Shown: positions 46,239-56,198 of the stretch, piece after piece
Position numbering within the stretch: position 1 is the stretch's first letter
Layout: each line of letters begins with the position of its first letter
Program-made: the position numbers and the translations under genes
Notes under the pieces: model-generated
Told to the model about the DNA's origin: nothing
Database searches by the model: none
Seen by the model: the letters and a program-made list of their open reading frames with translations, nothing else
NCBI GenBank assembly: GCA_023411555.1
Contig: JAEYOQ010000061.1
Location: 1-64,000, forward strand
Length of the DNA: 64,000 nt
From: Bacillota bacterium
Lineage (GTDB): Bacteria; Bacillota; Clostridia; Lachnospirales; Lachnospiraceae
Reading direction: 5' to 3'

Positions 46239-46997
46239 ATGGAATATACAGTACAGAAAATAAGCCAAATGGCTGGGATTAGTACCAGAACACTTCGGTA
46301 TTATGATGAAATTGGTCTCTTAAAGCCGGCTAGAATCAATTCATCCGGATATCGAATCTATGGGCAAGCAGAGGTGGACCGACTTCAACAGATCATGCTT
46401 TATCGGGAGATGGGCGTGAATTTGGATGTCATCCAGGGAATCCTAAGCTCTGAGTCCTTCGACGAGATGGTAGCATTGAAGGATCATTTGGTAAAGCTCC
46501 TTGCACAGAGACAACAAATTGATATGCTGATTAACAATGTCAAGAAGACAATTGAAAGTCGGGAAGGAAGAGTAGTGATGAAGGATAATGAAAAATTTGA
46601 AGGCTTTAAGAAAAAAATAGTGGATGATAACGAGAAGAAATATGGGAAAGAAATCAGGGAAAAGTACGGTGAGGAAGCGGTCAATGAATCCAATGCCAAG
46701 CTGATGAATATGACCGAAGCTCAGTATATGGAATTTGAAAAACTGGGTCAGGAAATACTTGATACCTTAGAACAGGCTTTTGCAACCGGAGATCCTGCCG
46801 GAGAGCTGGGTCAAAAGACAGCAGGGCTTCATCGCCAGTGGCTGAGTTATACCTGGAGCAGTTATAACAAGGAGGCTCATGCTGGTCTTGCTCAGATGTA
46901 TGTAGATGATGAAAGGTTTACTGCTTACTATGATAAAAAGCAACCGGGGCTCGCAGCCTTCTTAAGGGATGCGATTCATATCTATACAAGAAAATAA
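46239..46997 (+). CDS. MerR-family regulator with TipAS-type effector domain
   Basis: This 252-residue protein has a MerR winged helix (1-70: ISTRTLRYYDEIGLLKP, GYRIYG), a coiled-coil dimer helix (about 75-115) and a TipAS-like domain (about 125-250). In TipA and Mta relatives that domain binds hydrophobic drugs and the protein activates efflux genes. No efflux gene is adjacent, so it may control only itself here or distant targets. The ATG follows AAGGAGGTTACAGC. Confidence 0.9.
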   Translation: MEYTVQKISQMAGISTRTLRYYDEIGLLKPARINSSGYRIYGQAEVDRLQQIMLYREMGVNLDVIQGILSSESFDEMVALKDHLVKLLAQRQQIDMLINNVKKTIESREGRVVMKDNEKFEGFKKKIVDDNEKKYGKEIREKYGEEAVNESNAKLMNMTEAQYMEFEKLGQEILDTLEQAFATGDPAGELGQKTAGLHRQWLSYTWSSYNKEAHAGLAQMYVDDERFTAYYDKKQPGLAAFLRDAIHIYTRK

Positions 46998-47093
46998 GTG
47001 CTTAATACCTCACCTAACATGAAGTGGTATAGAACTTAAAAGCGATTTGAATGCCACAATACTGCTTTCGGCTGATATTCTCGAGGTACTAAA

Positions 47094-47142
47094 AGAAGGG
47101 GATTATTGCAACAGTTTACTCCATGTGCAATAGTCCCCTTCT
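47094..47142. terminator. Strong hairpin between convergent genes
   Basis: A perfect 17-bp stem (47094-47110 with 47126-47142) lies between the MerR gene and msrA. Read on the minus strand it ends in CTTTTAG, suiting msrA; the plus strand has no T tract. Confidence 0.75.
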
Positions 47143-47206
47143 ATAATAAGTCCACAAATATCCGCTAATCTATTATTCTACATCAATAAACGGTCTCGAA
47201 GCTTAC

Positions 47207-47740
47207 CTATGACAACATACTATCCTTAGCCAGCTTTACCTGGTCAAATTTTTCACGACGGATATGGCAATACCCATTCGGGTTCTTATCCAGGTATTTT
47301 TGATGATATTCCTCTGCAAGATAGTAGTTACTCAGGGGCAATACTTCAATGGCAATCGGTTTATCATAATGCGTTTGAAGCTCTCTGATGGAGGACTGGA
47401 TGATGGGTAAATCTTCTTCGTCCACATAATAGATACCAGTACGATACTGAGTACCGGTATCTCCACCTTGACGATTGACAGAGGTGGGGTCAATGACATC
47501 ATAATAAAGAGTCAGGATGAACTCCAGACGGATCAGCTTTGGATCATAAAAGACACGAACGGTTTCCGCATGCCCTGTATTGTTGTGGCATACCTCCTGA
47601 TAGGTCGGATTTTCGGTATTACCATTCGCATAGCCGACATCGGTCTTAACAATTCCATTAATATTAGCTAAATATTTCTCGGTTCCCCAGAAGCAGCCCC
47701 CTGCTAGGTAGATTTCTTTAAGATTATTTACTGATGACAT
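47207..47740 (-). CDS. msrA: Peptide methionine-(S)-S-oxide reductase
   Basis: This 177-residue MsrA has catalytic Cys16 in GCFWG, with GYANG, HAETVRV and GTQYRTGIYY. It repairs oxidised methionine. No MsrB domain is fused. Its start lies 15 bp downstream of the P-type ATPase stop, with AAAGGAAA, so the two genes are probably one transcript. Confidence 0.96.
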   Translation of the reverse strand: MSSVNNLKEIYLAGGCFWGTEKYLANINGIVKTDVGYANGNTENPTYQEVCHNNTGHAETVRVFYDPKLIRLEFILTLYYDVIDPTSVNRQGGDTGTQYRTGIYYVDEEDLPIIQSSIRELQTHYDKPIAIEVLPLSNYYLAEEYHQKYLDKNPNGYCHIRREKFDQVKLAKDSMLS

Positions 47741-47755
47741 ATACTATTTCCTTTC

Positions 47756-50410
47756 TTATTTCTCTTTTATCCTACGGAAGAATTTTATAATTTCATTGAC
47801 CACTAAGGGTATCAATGAGAAACTGATTACTAGTCCCCAATCTGTAAGGGTAAGATTTTGGACACCAAAGGCATCTGCAAGTACGGGAATAGAGATTACA
47901 ACTAATTGTAATAAAATACCAACGATAATTGCAACAATTAATAGCTTGTTCGAGAATAAACCAATCTTGAAGATGGACTTCTTGGAGTTTCTCATGGAAA
48001 GTGAGTAGAAGAGCTGGGATGCAGCTAATACCACGAAAGCCATTGTTCTTGCATAGGGAAGAGCCTCCTCAGGGACTGTGCCGGATCCGAGAACATAGCC
48101 ATGCTCCCATAAGCCGTAATAGAAGGCAATCAGAGTGAAGAGTCCAATGAGTGAACCTCCGATTACTGCTCTCACGCCTGCACCTCGGGCAAAGAAGCTT
48201 TCCTTAGGGTCTCGCGGTGCTTGCTTCATGACATCCTTATCACCGGGATCAACACCTAAGGCAATCGCTGGCAGGGAGTCAGTTATTAAGTTAACCCATA
48301 AAATCTGAGTGGCAATCAATGGAACCGGCCAGTTCAACAGTATCGATACAAATATCGAAATCACCTCTCCCAGATTACAGGAAAGGAGGAAGATAACTGA
48401 CTTCTTGATATTATTGTAGATATTTCTTCCTTCCTCAATTGCATGAACAATCGTAGTGAAGTTATCATCCGTTAATATCATATCACTGGCGCCCTTAGCA
48501 ACATCCGTTCCGGTGATACCCATAGCAACACCGATATCGGCAAATTTAAGGGAAGGAGCGTCGTTTACGCCATCTCCGGTCATGGAGACGATGTTGCCCT
48601 GTGCCTTGAAGGCCCTGACAATCTTCACCTTGTGTTCCGGTGACACACGGGCAAATACACGGTAATTATTTATATTAGCAGCAAATTCCTCATCCGATAT
48701 AGAATCAATCTCAGAACCGGTCAAGCTTTGATCAATGGATTCAGCAATCCCTAGCTCCTTAGCGATTGCGACGGCTGTATTCTTGTGATCACCGGTTATC
48801 ATAATCGGACGGATACCTGCTCGCTTCGCCTCGTTGATAGAATCCTTTACCTCAAGTCTCGGAGGGTCGATCATACCAACCATACCAATAATGGTCAGAT
48901 TCTTCTCCATTTCTTCCGGTTTGATTACTTGTGAAGTATCCTTGTAAGCAACACCGAGCACACGTAGGGCGTCATCGGACATCTCCTCAGTAATCTTAAG
49001 ATAATCAGTCTTTAATTCATCAGTCAAGGGAACTACCTTACCGTTTACTAGGGCAGAAGTTGATATTTTAAGAATGTTATCGATGGCACCCTTCGTATGA
49101 ACACGGTAGCCATCGCCTTCTACATTCAGTGTGGACATAAGCTTACGATCGGAATCAAAAGGGTTTTCTGATACTCTGTTATGCTTAAGGTTTAAATCTG
49201 CACGGCCTAGGTTGAATTTATCACCTAAGATAATCAGAGCAACTTCGGTAGGATCGCCGGTTCCCTGACCATTCTCATAGGTGGCATCGGAGCAAAGGAC
49301 TAAGGAACGAATCAATTTCTTTTCATCTGAAGTAGCAGTCTGGTTCGTCTCGGTCTGTGACACCTCAGAAAGCTTACCTGAGGTGTATTGCTTTACCACG
49401 GTCATCTTATTCTGGGTTAAGGTACCTGTCTTATCAGAGCAGATGATATTAACAGAGCCTAAGGTCTCTACCGCAGGAAGCTTCTTAACGATCGCATTAA
49501 TCTTAGACATCCTGGTAACACCCAGAGCAAGCACGATAGCAACAATCGCTGCCAGACCTTCGGGAATTGCAGCAACAGCTAAGCTGATTGCAGTTAAGAA
49601 CATCTCAAATAAATCACGTCGCTGGATTAAAGCAATGATAAAGATTAAGGCACAGATACCAATTGCGAGGAAGCCAAGTGTTTTCCCAAGCTCCTCTAAA
49701 CGTCTCTGTAGAGGGGTCATTTCTTCATTATCCGATTCTAGAATTTTTGCAATCATACCAATCTCAGTATCCATGGCGGTGGCTACAACGACACCTTCGC
49801 CACGTCCATAAGTAACAAGAGTGGAGAGAAAAGCCATATTAGACTTGTCACCTACCGGTGTCTTTGGATCTTCAAAGATAGAGCTCGCATTCTTGGTGGT
49901 TGGTACTGATTCACCGGTTAAGGCCGATTCTTCAATCTGCAGATTGGCGCTTTCAAGCAAGCGAAGGTCTGCAGGTACATAACGTCCGGCATCAAGTATA
50001 ATAATATCACCGGGAACAATTTCTTCGGAATTGATTTCCTTAATTACTCCGTCACGTCTTACAACAGACCTAGGAGTCGTCATCTTTTGAAGTGCTTCCA
50101 CTGCCTTTTCTGCTTTATACTCTTGTACTACACCAATAACAGCATTTAGAATAATCACTAGTAGAATAATAACGGAATCGGCTATTTCCCCAATAATCAA
50201 AGTGATTATTGCAGCGGCCAACAGAACATAGATCAACATATCCTTTAATTGTGATAAAAATAAGGAAATGATACTTTTCTTTGCTTTTCCCTTCAGCTTA
50301 TTCATGCCGTATTTTTCTAAACGTACCTTAGCTTCTTTTTCTGATAGGCCAACAGATTGATTAACGCCCAATTCCTGTAGCACTTCATTCGGTGATTTAG
50401 AGAACCACAT
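47756..50410 (-). CDS. Cation-translocating P-type ATPase, calcium-type (P2)
   Basis: This 884-residue P2-type ATPase has phosphorylation motif DKTGTLT near residue 325, TGES in the actuator domain, MVGMIDPPR, TGDH and MTGDGVNDAPSLK. The membrane segment AAIPEGLAAI (Pro-Glu-Gly-Leu) in helix 4 is typical of SERCA/PMR1-like Ca2+ pumps. The C-terminal membrane domain is complete. It probably exports Ca2+ (Mn2+ possible). It begins the msrA transcript. The ATG follows AAAGAGGTGTAACT. Confidence 0.92.
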   Translation of the reverse strand: MWFSKSPNEVLQELGVNQSVGLSEKEAKVRLEKYGMNKLKGKAKKSIISLFLSQLKDMLIYVLLAAAIITLIIGEIADSVIILLVIILNAVIGVVQEYKAEKAVEALQKMTTPRSVVRRDGVIKEINSEEIVPGDIIILDAGRYVPADLRLLESANLQIEESALTGESVPTTKNASSIFEDPKTPVGDKSNMAFLSTLVTYGRGEGVVVATAMDTEIGMIAKILESDNEEMTPLQRRLEELGKTLGFLAIGICALIFIIALIQRRDLFEMFLTAISLAVAAIPEGLAAIVAIVLALGVTRMSKINAIVKKLPAVETLGSVNIICSDKTGTLTQNKMTVVKQYTSGKLSEVSQTETNQTATSDEKKLIRSLVLCSDATYENGQGTGDPTEVALIILGDKFNLGRADLNLKHNRVSENPFDSDRKLMSTLNVEGDGYRVHTKGAIDNILKISTSALVNGKVVPLTDELKTDYLKITEEMSDDALRVLGVAYKDTSQVIKPEEMEKNLTIIGMVGMIDPPRLEVKDSINEAKRAGIRPIMITGDHKNTAVAIAKELGIAESIDQSLTGSEIDSISDEEFAANINNYRVFARVSPEHKVKIVRAFKAQGNIVSMTGDGVNDAPSLKFADIGVAMGITGTDVAKGASDMILTDDNFTTIVHAIEEGRNIYNNIKKSVIFLLSCNLGEVISIFVSILLNWPVPLIATQILWVNLITDSLPAIALGVDPGDKDVMKQAPRDPKESFFARGAGVRAVIGGSLIGLFTLIAFYYGLWEHGYVLGSGTVPEEALPYARTMAFVVLAASQLFYSLSMRNSKKSIFKIGLFSNKLLIVAIIVGILLQLVVISIPVLADAFGVQNLTLTDWGLVISFSLIPLVVNEIIKFFRRIKEK

Positions 50411-50645
50411 AGTTACACCTCTTTCATTGATCTTGCTTTAATTATAGTTCCTAATAAAAGGTACTTTATGCTTAGCAGCTAAGATTTACAGCATAAATAG
50501 TAGAATAATTATACCATAATAAGTAAATTTTAGCATTAGAATAATATTAGAAATTAAAAACAGTAAGTCCTTATAGACTACTCATATGTTTGACACGGTT
50601 GGAAAAGAATAGTAAAATATAAGAGATAAGTCGAAGAGAGGACGG

Positions 50646-51890
50646 ATGAGAGCTGTGACCAATAGTATTAGTGAATTATTGCAGGGCTATGGTATGAGAG
50701 AAGGAATGGTAGATTATCTTTCTTATGGGATATTAATCCTAATTATTATTTTGACATGTATTCTGGTAAATATCCTTGTTCACAAAATTTTATTGAGATT
50801 GTTGGCCAAAATAATTTATCATAATCGGTATGTATGGGATAATATCCTGTTGGAGCGAAAGGTATTCTCCAGGATGGCTAATTTATTGCCCGGAATTATC
50901 GTGTATTTGTTTGCACCTGCTTTTGGAATGTTTTCCTCCTATATCGGAAGAGGATGTGCGATTTATATATCCATAATCGTGCTTCTTACACTAAGCTCAT
51001 TACTCAATGCTATTGATGATATCTACCGTAGCTATCCGATTTCTAAAGTCAGGCCAATTAAGGGGCTATTACAGGTTGTAAGAATAATTTCTTGTATCGT
51101 AGTTGGTATAGTAATCATTGGGATAGTACTGAATCAAAATCCCTTGCTTATGTTAGGTGGAATTGGTGCATTGGCAGCCGTATTCTCCTTTGTATTCAAG
51201 GATTCCATTCTGGGCTTTATTGCTGGGATTCTGCTGACTTCTAATGATATGCTGCGGATAGGAGATTGGATTGAGATGCCAAAATACGGTGCTGACGGAG
51301 ATGTGATAGACATTACCCTGAATACGGTGAAGGTTCAGAATTTTGATAAAACAATCGTCACCCTTCCAGCTTATTCCTTAGTGTCGGATGCCTTCAAGAA
51401 TTGGAGAGGTATGACGGAATTCGGAGGTCGTCGCATCAAACGTTCTGTCATCATAGATGTCACCAGCATCCGTTTCTGCACTCCACAAATGATCGAAAAA
51501 TTTAAGAAAATTAATTATCTAAAGGATTATATCATAGAGAAGGAGAATGAATTAGTTAGCTATAATAGGAAATTCGGTGTGGAGGGTAGTGAACTGGATA
51601 TCAATAAAAAGAGGTTGACGAATATCGGTACCTTCCGAATATATATTGAGAATTATTTAAGAGATAATCCCCAGCTTCGAAGAGGAATGACGCAGCTGGT
51701 ACGCCAATTACCCCAGGGAGAGAACGGCTTGCCGTTAGAAATCTATGCTTTTACGGATGAGACGAAATTCGAGAATTTTGAACGGATTCAATCCGATATC
51801 TTTGATCATATCTTCGCGATAGCAGGAGAGTTTGAACTAAGAATTTTCCAGAGTCCTACGGGCTATGACCTGCGCCAGCAGGTAGATTAA
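50646..51890 (+). CDS. MscS-family mechanosensitive channel, YbdG/MscM-like
   Basis: This 414-residue protein has about five membrane helices, then the MscS pore helix and beta domain. It reads GIGALAAVFSFVFKDSILGFIAGI, GDWIEMPKYGADGDVIDI and VKVQNFDKTIVTLP. FKNWRGM and GGRRIKR are features of the YbdG/YnaI branch. It releases solutes during osmotic downshock. It is divergently placed from the Ca2+ pump gene and is probably monocistronic. The ATG follows GAGAGGACGG. Confidence 0.9.
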   Translation: MRAVTNSISELLQGYGMREGMVDYLSYGILILIIILTCILVNILVHKILLRLLAKIIYHNRYVWDNILLERKVFSRMANLLPGIIVYLFAPAFGMFSSYIGRGCAIYISIIVLLTLSSLLNAIDDIYRSYPISKVRPIKGLLQVVRIISCIVVGIVIIGIVLNQNPLLMLGGIGALAAVFSFVFKDSILGFIAGILLTSNDMLRIGDWIEMPKYGADGDVIDITLNTVKVQNFDKTIVTLPAYSLVSDAFKNWRGMTEFGGRRIKRSVIIDVTSIRFCTPQMIEKFKKINYLKDYIIEKENELVSYNRKFGVEGSELDINKKRLTNIGTFRIYIENYLRDNPQLRRGMTQLVRQLPQGENGLPLEIYAFTDETKFENFERIQSDIFDHIFAIAGEFELRIFQSPTGYDLRQQVD

Positions 51891-51976
51891 TTCGAATGTG
51901 TTGACACAATAATTTCGAAGATAAAACTATTTAATATATGCATATAATGAAGCAAGATTAATATTCGAGGTATAGT

Positions 51977-53677
51977 ATGAATGTAGATTGTACTGGTTCG
52001 ATATTAAGTGAGAACTATTTTGATTTTATCTCAGATTATGAGTTGGCGGCCAGAGAGACCCTGGATATCATGGATATCTGTGTCATTAGGATAGATAATT
52101 CCTTTGCTTCCTTATATGTACCATTAGATAGATTACCAGAGGATTTATTGAATGCATATGGCTATAAGGTCTTTCCTAGAGTATTTGGGTTATTAGATAC
52201 AGCCAGCCTTGATGCATCAGGAGTAAACAGACTACGTAATGTTCCTGGACTTGATTTTAGAGGTCAAGGGGTTCTGATTGGCATTGTTGATACTGGTGTT
52301 GATTACACTCATAGGGCCTTTTTGAATGCAGATGGTACAACAAGAATTGTGTCTATCTGGGACCAGACCATACAAAGCGGTAATCCTCCAGAAGCATTAT
52401 ATTATGGAACAGAGTATAACAGAGAGCAAATTAATATTGCTTTACAAAATAGTGACCCACATGCCATTGTTCCAAGTGTAGATGAGATTGGACATGGTAC
52501 TTTTCTAGCTGGTATAGCAGCCGGCAATGAAGATCAGGAGAATGATTTTTCCGGTGTGGCTCCTGATGCGGAACTGGTAGTCGTGAAATTAAAGCCTGCC
52601 AAGCAAAATCTTCGTGACTTATATTTAATACCAGATGGGGCTATCTGTTATCAAGAGAATGATATTATGCTTGGAATTAAATATTTAGTGACTACAGCGA
52701 TCCGCTTAAATCGTCCTATTTGCATCTGTATCGGCTTGGGAACCACCCAGGGAGCTCACGACCTGTTTGGTGCCTTAAGCATGTATATAGCCTCAATTAT
52801 GCAAATGGATGGATGTGCTGTCATTGTTGCTGCAGGCAACGAAGGGAATAGCAGACGCCACTTTGAAGGTGCTATGGGAGCGGGTATCAATACGGAAACC
52901 ATCGAACTGAACATAGGAGCAAATGAGCCTGGCTTTATGATGGAAATATGGGGTGATTCTCCCAATATCTTTGCCGTGGAGATGCTCACACCCAGCGGGG
53001 AGGCTGTTCCAAGAATTAATCCCAGGTTAGGGGAAACCAGAGAGGTTAATTTTATTTTTGAGAGAAGTAGAGTTAACGTACTTTTTAAGTTGGTTGGCTC
53101 CAGCTCAGGTGGTCAGCTGGTAATCATAAAATTCCAAGCTCCCACGGAGGGAATATGGAGAATTATAATACATAAAGTGAACCAGACCTTAGATTTGAGA
53201 TTTAATATCTGGCTTCCGATGCAAGGCTTTATCAGTGACGGAACCTTTTTCATTAACTCGTCGCCCTATACAACCTTAACAACACCGGCGAATTCCTTTA
53301 TTCCAATTGTAACGACAGCCTATAATAATAATGATAATAGTATTTATATTAACTCAAGCAGGGGGTTTTCCAGATTAGGCTTTGTACCGGATTTAACTGC
53401 TCCTGGAGTTAATATCCTCGGTCCATCCCCGGGAAATACCTATACAATCGGATCTGGAACCAGTATTGCGGCAGCACATACTACTGGAGTGGCTGCCATG
53501 CTCTTTGAATGGGGCAAGATCAGAGGGAATGTTCAATATATGGATGGCTTGGATATTAAGAATCTTTTGGCACGTGGAGCAATCAGAGAAACAACCAGGG
53601 ATTATCCCAGCAGAGTTTGGGGATATGGAATACTGAATATTTATAATGTTTTTGAGAGCTTAAGGGGGAACTTGTGA
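51977..53677 (+). CDS. Subtilisin-like S8 family protease, clostridial type
   Basis: This 566-residue protein has the full triad: Asp105 (IVDTGVDYTH), His173 (GHGTFLAGIAAG) and Ser496 (GSGTSIAAAHTTG). The oxyanion Asn lies in AAGNEGNS. A domain of about 150 residues is inserted between the Asn and Ser regions. No signal peptide is seen. Length and layout resemble clostridial Csp-type proteases, which process a spore cortex hydrolase. A spore role is plausible but unproven. The ATG follows GAGGTATAGT. Confidence 0.88.
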   Translation: MNVDCTGSILSENYFDFISDYELAARETLDIMDICVIRIDNSFASLYVPLDRLPEDLLNAYGYKVFPRVFGLLDTASLDASGVNRLRNVPGLDFRGQGVLIGIVDTGVDYTHRAFLNADGTTRIVSIWDQTIQSGNPPEALYYGTEYNREQINIALQNSDPHAIVPSVDEIGHGTFLAGIAAGNEDQENDFSGVAPDAELVVVKLKPAKQNLRDLYLIPDGAICYQENDIMLGIKYLVTTAIRLNRPICICIGLGTTQGAHDLFGALSMYIASIMQMDGCAVIVAAGNEGNSRRHFEGAMGAGINTETIELNIGANEPGFMMEIWGDSPNIFAVEMLTPSGEAVPRINPRLGETREVNFIFERSRVNVLFKLVGSSSGGQLVIIKFQAPTEGIWRIIIHKVNQTLDLRFNIWLPMQGFISDGTFFINSSPYTTLTTPANSFIPIVTTAYNNNDNSIYINSSRGFSRLGFVPDLTAPGVNILGPSPGNTYTIGSGTSIAAAHTTGVAAMLFEWGKIRGNVQYMDGLDIKNLLARGAIRETTRDYPSRVWGYGILNIYNVFESLRGNL

Positions 53678-53689
53678 ATCTGTATATAG

Positions 53690-53725
53690 AGTAGGAGCAG
53701 GGATAATCATATCCCTGCTCCTACT
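53690..53725. terminator. Hairpin after the S8 protease
   Basis: A perfect 16-bp stem (53690-53705 with 53710-53725) begins 13 bases after the stop codon. It lacks a T tract, so it may stabilise the 3' end rather than terminate alone. Confidence 0.6.
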
Positions 53726-54079
53726 AACTGGTGTCTCAATTTTGTTTACTGCAAATATTCAATTCGATAGTGAGATCTTACTAATAACAAATTATTATTA
53801 TAACTGTCCAAAAGCTATCATCTCCCAACTCTACAAGAACACATTGCTACTTATAATTCTGAGACTAAATTATAAGTGTCTATATTCTTTTATTAGATAC
53901 GACTGATAACTTATTCGTATAAAGTCTAGATCATCATGCAAGTTAAGTTCATACGTCGTATCTGATATTTATTATGTGCGAAAGAGAAAATTATATACGT
54001 GTTATTAAATAATTTTTTAAAAATTTTTGACTGAGCTAATCATGGTGTTTATAGGAGCCATTGCGCATGATTGAAACAA

Positions 54080-54106
54080 GGAGACAGGTTTAATTATTCT
54101 GTCTCC
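54080..54106 (-). terminator. Terminator of the V-ATPase operon
   Basis: GGAGACAG (54080-54087) pairs perfectly with CTGTCTCC (54099-54106). On the minus strand TTGTTTC follows, a weak T tract. Confidence 0.6.
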
Positions 54107-54155
54107 CTCTGGTATATGATATAAGAAAATTTGCAGATCGTATTTCCTTCTTTTA

Positions 54156-54776
54156 TTATTGCGCGGTCTGACGTCTCTTTATCACCTTGAGTCTGGTGAA
54201 TTCCTCACGTTCCTTTTCCTCCAGGGCATTCTGTATCTCAGTTACCAGAGCAGTATAGTAAGGAATAGTAATGTTTTTTAATGCATTGGCACGTTTTTGT
54301 GTCTTATTGATATTGGTAGCTAAGCGATAAGCTGAGTTTTCTATCATTGATAATCGAATCGTAAGATCCTTTACCTTTACAAATCGTTTTGAAGCCTCAT
54401 CTAGAGACACTTTTGTCTGAAAGAAGGCGTAGGTAGGCTTGGTTACGGTATTATCATACTCTACTAAGGGAATCTCGGTCCCCATGATGCTTCGTTGCTT
54501 AATCTCAATGGAATTCTCTTCAGGTATAGAATTGCTTAGCTCTTGAACATTGATAATTCCCATCTCGATATTAGCCTGCTGGAGTGAGTTATAAGCAGAG
54601 GTAAACGTACTATCGATTTCTCTCTGAATATCCTTAGCCTTATCAATTAATTCCATCAACTCACGCATCAGAATGTTACGTTTCTTGTCCATTAGTTCGT
54701 AACCCTGCTTGGCGAGCTTTAGTGAATTCTTTGCTAGTATTAAATTACCCTTCGTAGGGAAGGTATTCGGATTCAT
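54156..54776 (-). CDS. ntpD: V-type ATP synthase subunit D
   Basis: This 206-residue protein is the long coiled-coil rotor stalk. It begins NPNTFPTKGNLILAKNSLKLAKQGYELMDKKR in the typical order and ends in a helix with NINKTQKRANALKNI and ALEEKEREEF. Subunit D turns inside the A3B3 ring. It is the last gene of the operon, ten bp after subunit B. GAGGTGATT precedes its ATG. Confidence 0.95.
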   Translation of the reverse strand: MNPNTFPTKGNLILAKNSLKLAKQGYELMDKKRNILMRELMELIDKAKDIQREIDSTFTSAYNSLQQANIEMGIINVQELSNSIPEENSIEIKQRSIMGTEIPLVEYDNTVTKPTYAFFQTKVSLDEASKRFVKVKDLTIRLSMIENSAYRLATNINKTQKRANALKNITIPYYTALVTEIQNALEEKEREEFTRLKVIKRRQTAQ

Positions 54777-54786
54777 GGAATCACCT

Positions 54787-56178
54787 CTATTCGCTTACTG
54801 CTTTCTTGGGCTGGAAATATTTATCCAGAATCTTAGTATCAATACGGTCAAGCTCTTCTCTGGGCAGGATGGACAATAATTCCCAGCCTAAATCAAGAGT
54901 TTGGATGATAGTACGATCCTCAATCATACCCTGAGCGATGAATTCCTGTTCCATAGCCGTTCCGAACTTCAGGTACAGCTTATCCAGTGCAGATAATTCA
55001 TCTTCACCGATAACGCTTGCCAAGGCTCTTGCATCACCTACGCGGGCGTAAGAAGAGAAGAGTTGGTTAGCGAGATCCTGATGATCCTCTCTGGTAAATC
55101 CCTTTCCAATACCGTCCTTCATAAGACGGGAGAGGGAAGGAAGAATGCTGATCGGAGGGTAAATAGCCTTCTGATGAAGGGAACGGTCCAGAACGATCTG
55201 TCCCTCAGTAATGTATCCTGTTAAGTCCGGGATGGGATGGGTAATATCATCATTGGGCATGGTTAAAATCGGTATCTGTGTTACAGACCCGGAACAGCCG
55301 TGAACAATTCCGGCTCTTTCATAAAGAGTAGCTAGTTCGCTGTATAGATATCCGGGATATCCCTTTCTACTGGGGATTTCTCCTTTGGAGGAGGATACCT
55401 CACGCATTGCCTCTGCAAAGGAGGTCATATCAGTCAGAATAACCAGAATATGCATTCCTTTCTCAAAAGCAAGATATTCTGCAGCAGTTAAAGCTACCTT
55501 AGGGGTAATAAGACGTTCTACTACCGGATCATTTGCCAGGTTGAGATACATAACAACATGGGAGCTGGCACCGCTTTCTTCGAAGGTTCTACGGAAGAAA
55601 TCAGCAACATCATGCTTTACACCCATTGCTGCGAATACAATCGCAAATTCTCCTTCGGAATTCTCTCCGAGGGAAGCCTGCTTAACTATCTGTGCGGCCA
55701 GCTGATCGTGGGGAAGACCGTTACCTGAGAAGATTGGCAGCTTCTGACCACGAATTAGGGTAGTCAGACAATCAATAGCAGAGATACCGGTTTTGATATA
55801 ATTTCTTGGATATTCTCTGGAGCAGGGGTTTAAAGGCTGTCCGTTCACATCACGCTTTGTCTCAGCTACAATGTTACCCAAGCCATCAATCGGTTGACCT
55901 ACACCATTGAATACGCGACCCAGAATATCGGGAGAGAGTGCTACCTCCATGGGATGACCGGTTAACTTCGTATGTGTATTGAATAGGGACATGTCCTCAG
56001 TACCTTGGAATACTTGGATTACAGCCTTATCCTCATATAATTCAACAATTCGGCCAAGCTTCTTCTTGTTGCCCTCAACTGTCAGTTCTACGATCTCATC
56101 GAAGGATGCTCCTCGAATACCTTCCAGAACAATCAGGGGGCCGTTAATCTGACTTAGTCCTAAATATTCTATTGACAT
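54787..56178 (-). CDS. ntpB: V-type ATP synthase subunit B
   Basis: This 463-residue non-catalytic subunit has [29 protein letters not shown] and [18 protein letters not shown], which replaces the P-loop of subunit [23 protein letters not shown] and [19 protein letters not shown] follow. It alternates with A in the catalytic ring. It lies 20 bp after ntpA with AGGAGG upstream. Confidence 0.96.
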   Translation of the reverse strand: MSIEYLGLSQINGPLIVLEGIRGASFDEIVELTVEGNKKKLGRIVELYEDKAVIQVFQGTEDMSLFNTHTKLTGHPMEVALSPDILGRVFNGVGQPIDGLGNIVAETKRDVNGQPLNPCSREYPRNYIKTGISAIDCLTTLIRGQKLPIFSGNGLPHDQLAAQIVKQASLGENSEGEFAIVFAAMGVKHDVADFFRRTFEESGASSHVVMYLNLANDPVVERLITPKVALTAAEYLAFEKGMHILVILTDMTSFAEAMREVSSSKGEIPSRKGYPGYLYSELATLYERAGIVHGCSGSVTQIPILTMPNDDITHPIPDLTGYITEGQIVLDRSLHQKAIYPPISILPSLSRLMKDGIGKGFTREDHQDLANQLFSSYARVGDARALASVIGEDELSALDKLYLKFGTAMEQEFIAQGMIEDRTIIQTLDLGWELLSILPREELDRIDTKILDKYFQPKKAVSE

Positions 56179-56198
56179 AATCTATCCTCCTAATTGTG

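Larger units (their letters stand above)
53678..54155. other. 478-bp gap between convergent transcripts
   Basis: It holds the S8 hairpin, a perfect 10-bp hairpin (53849-53858 with 53868-53877, ACTTATAATT) and the V-ATPase terminator. The rest is AT-rich; no gene was recognised. Confidence 0.55.

Noticed and set aside
49281..49811. 176-codon plus-strand frame
   Set aside because: It is the antisense shadow of the calcium-type ATPase gene, which has clear motifs.
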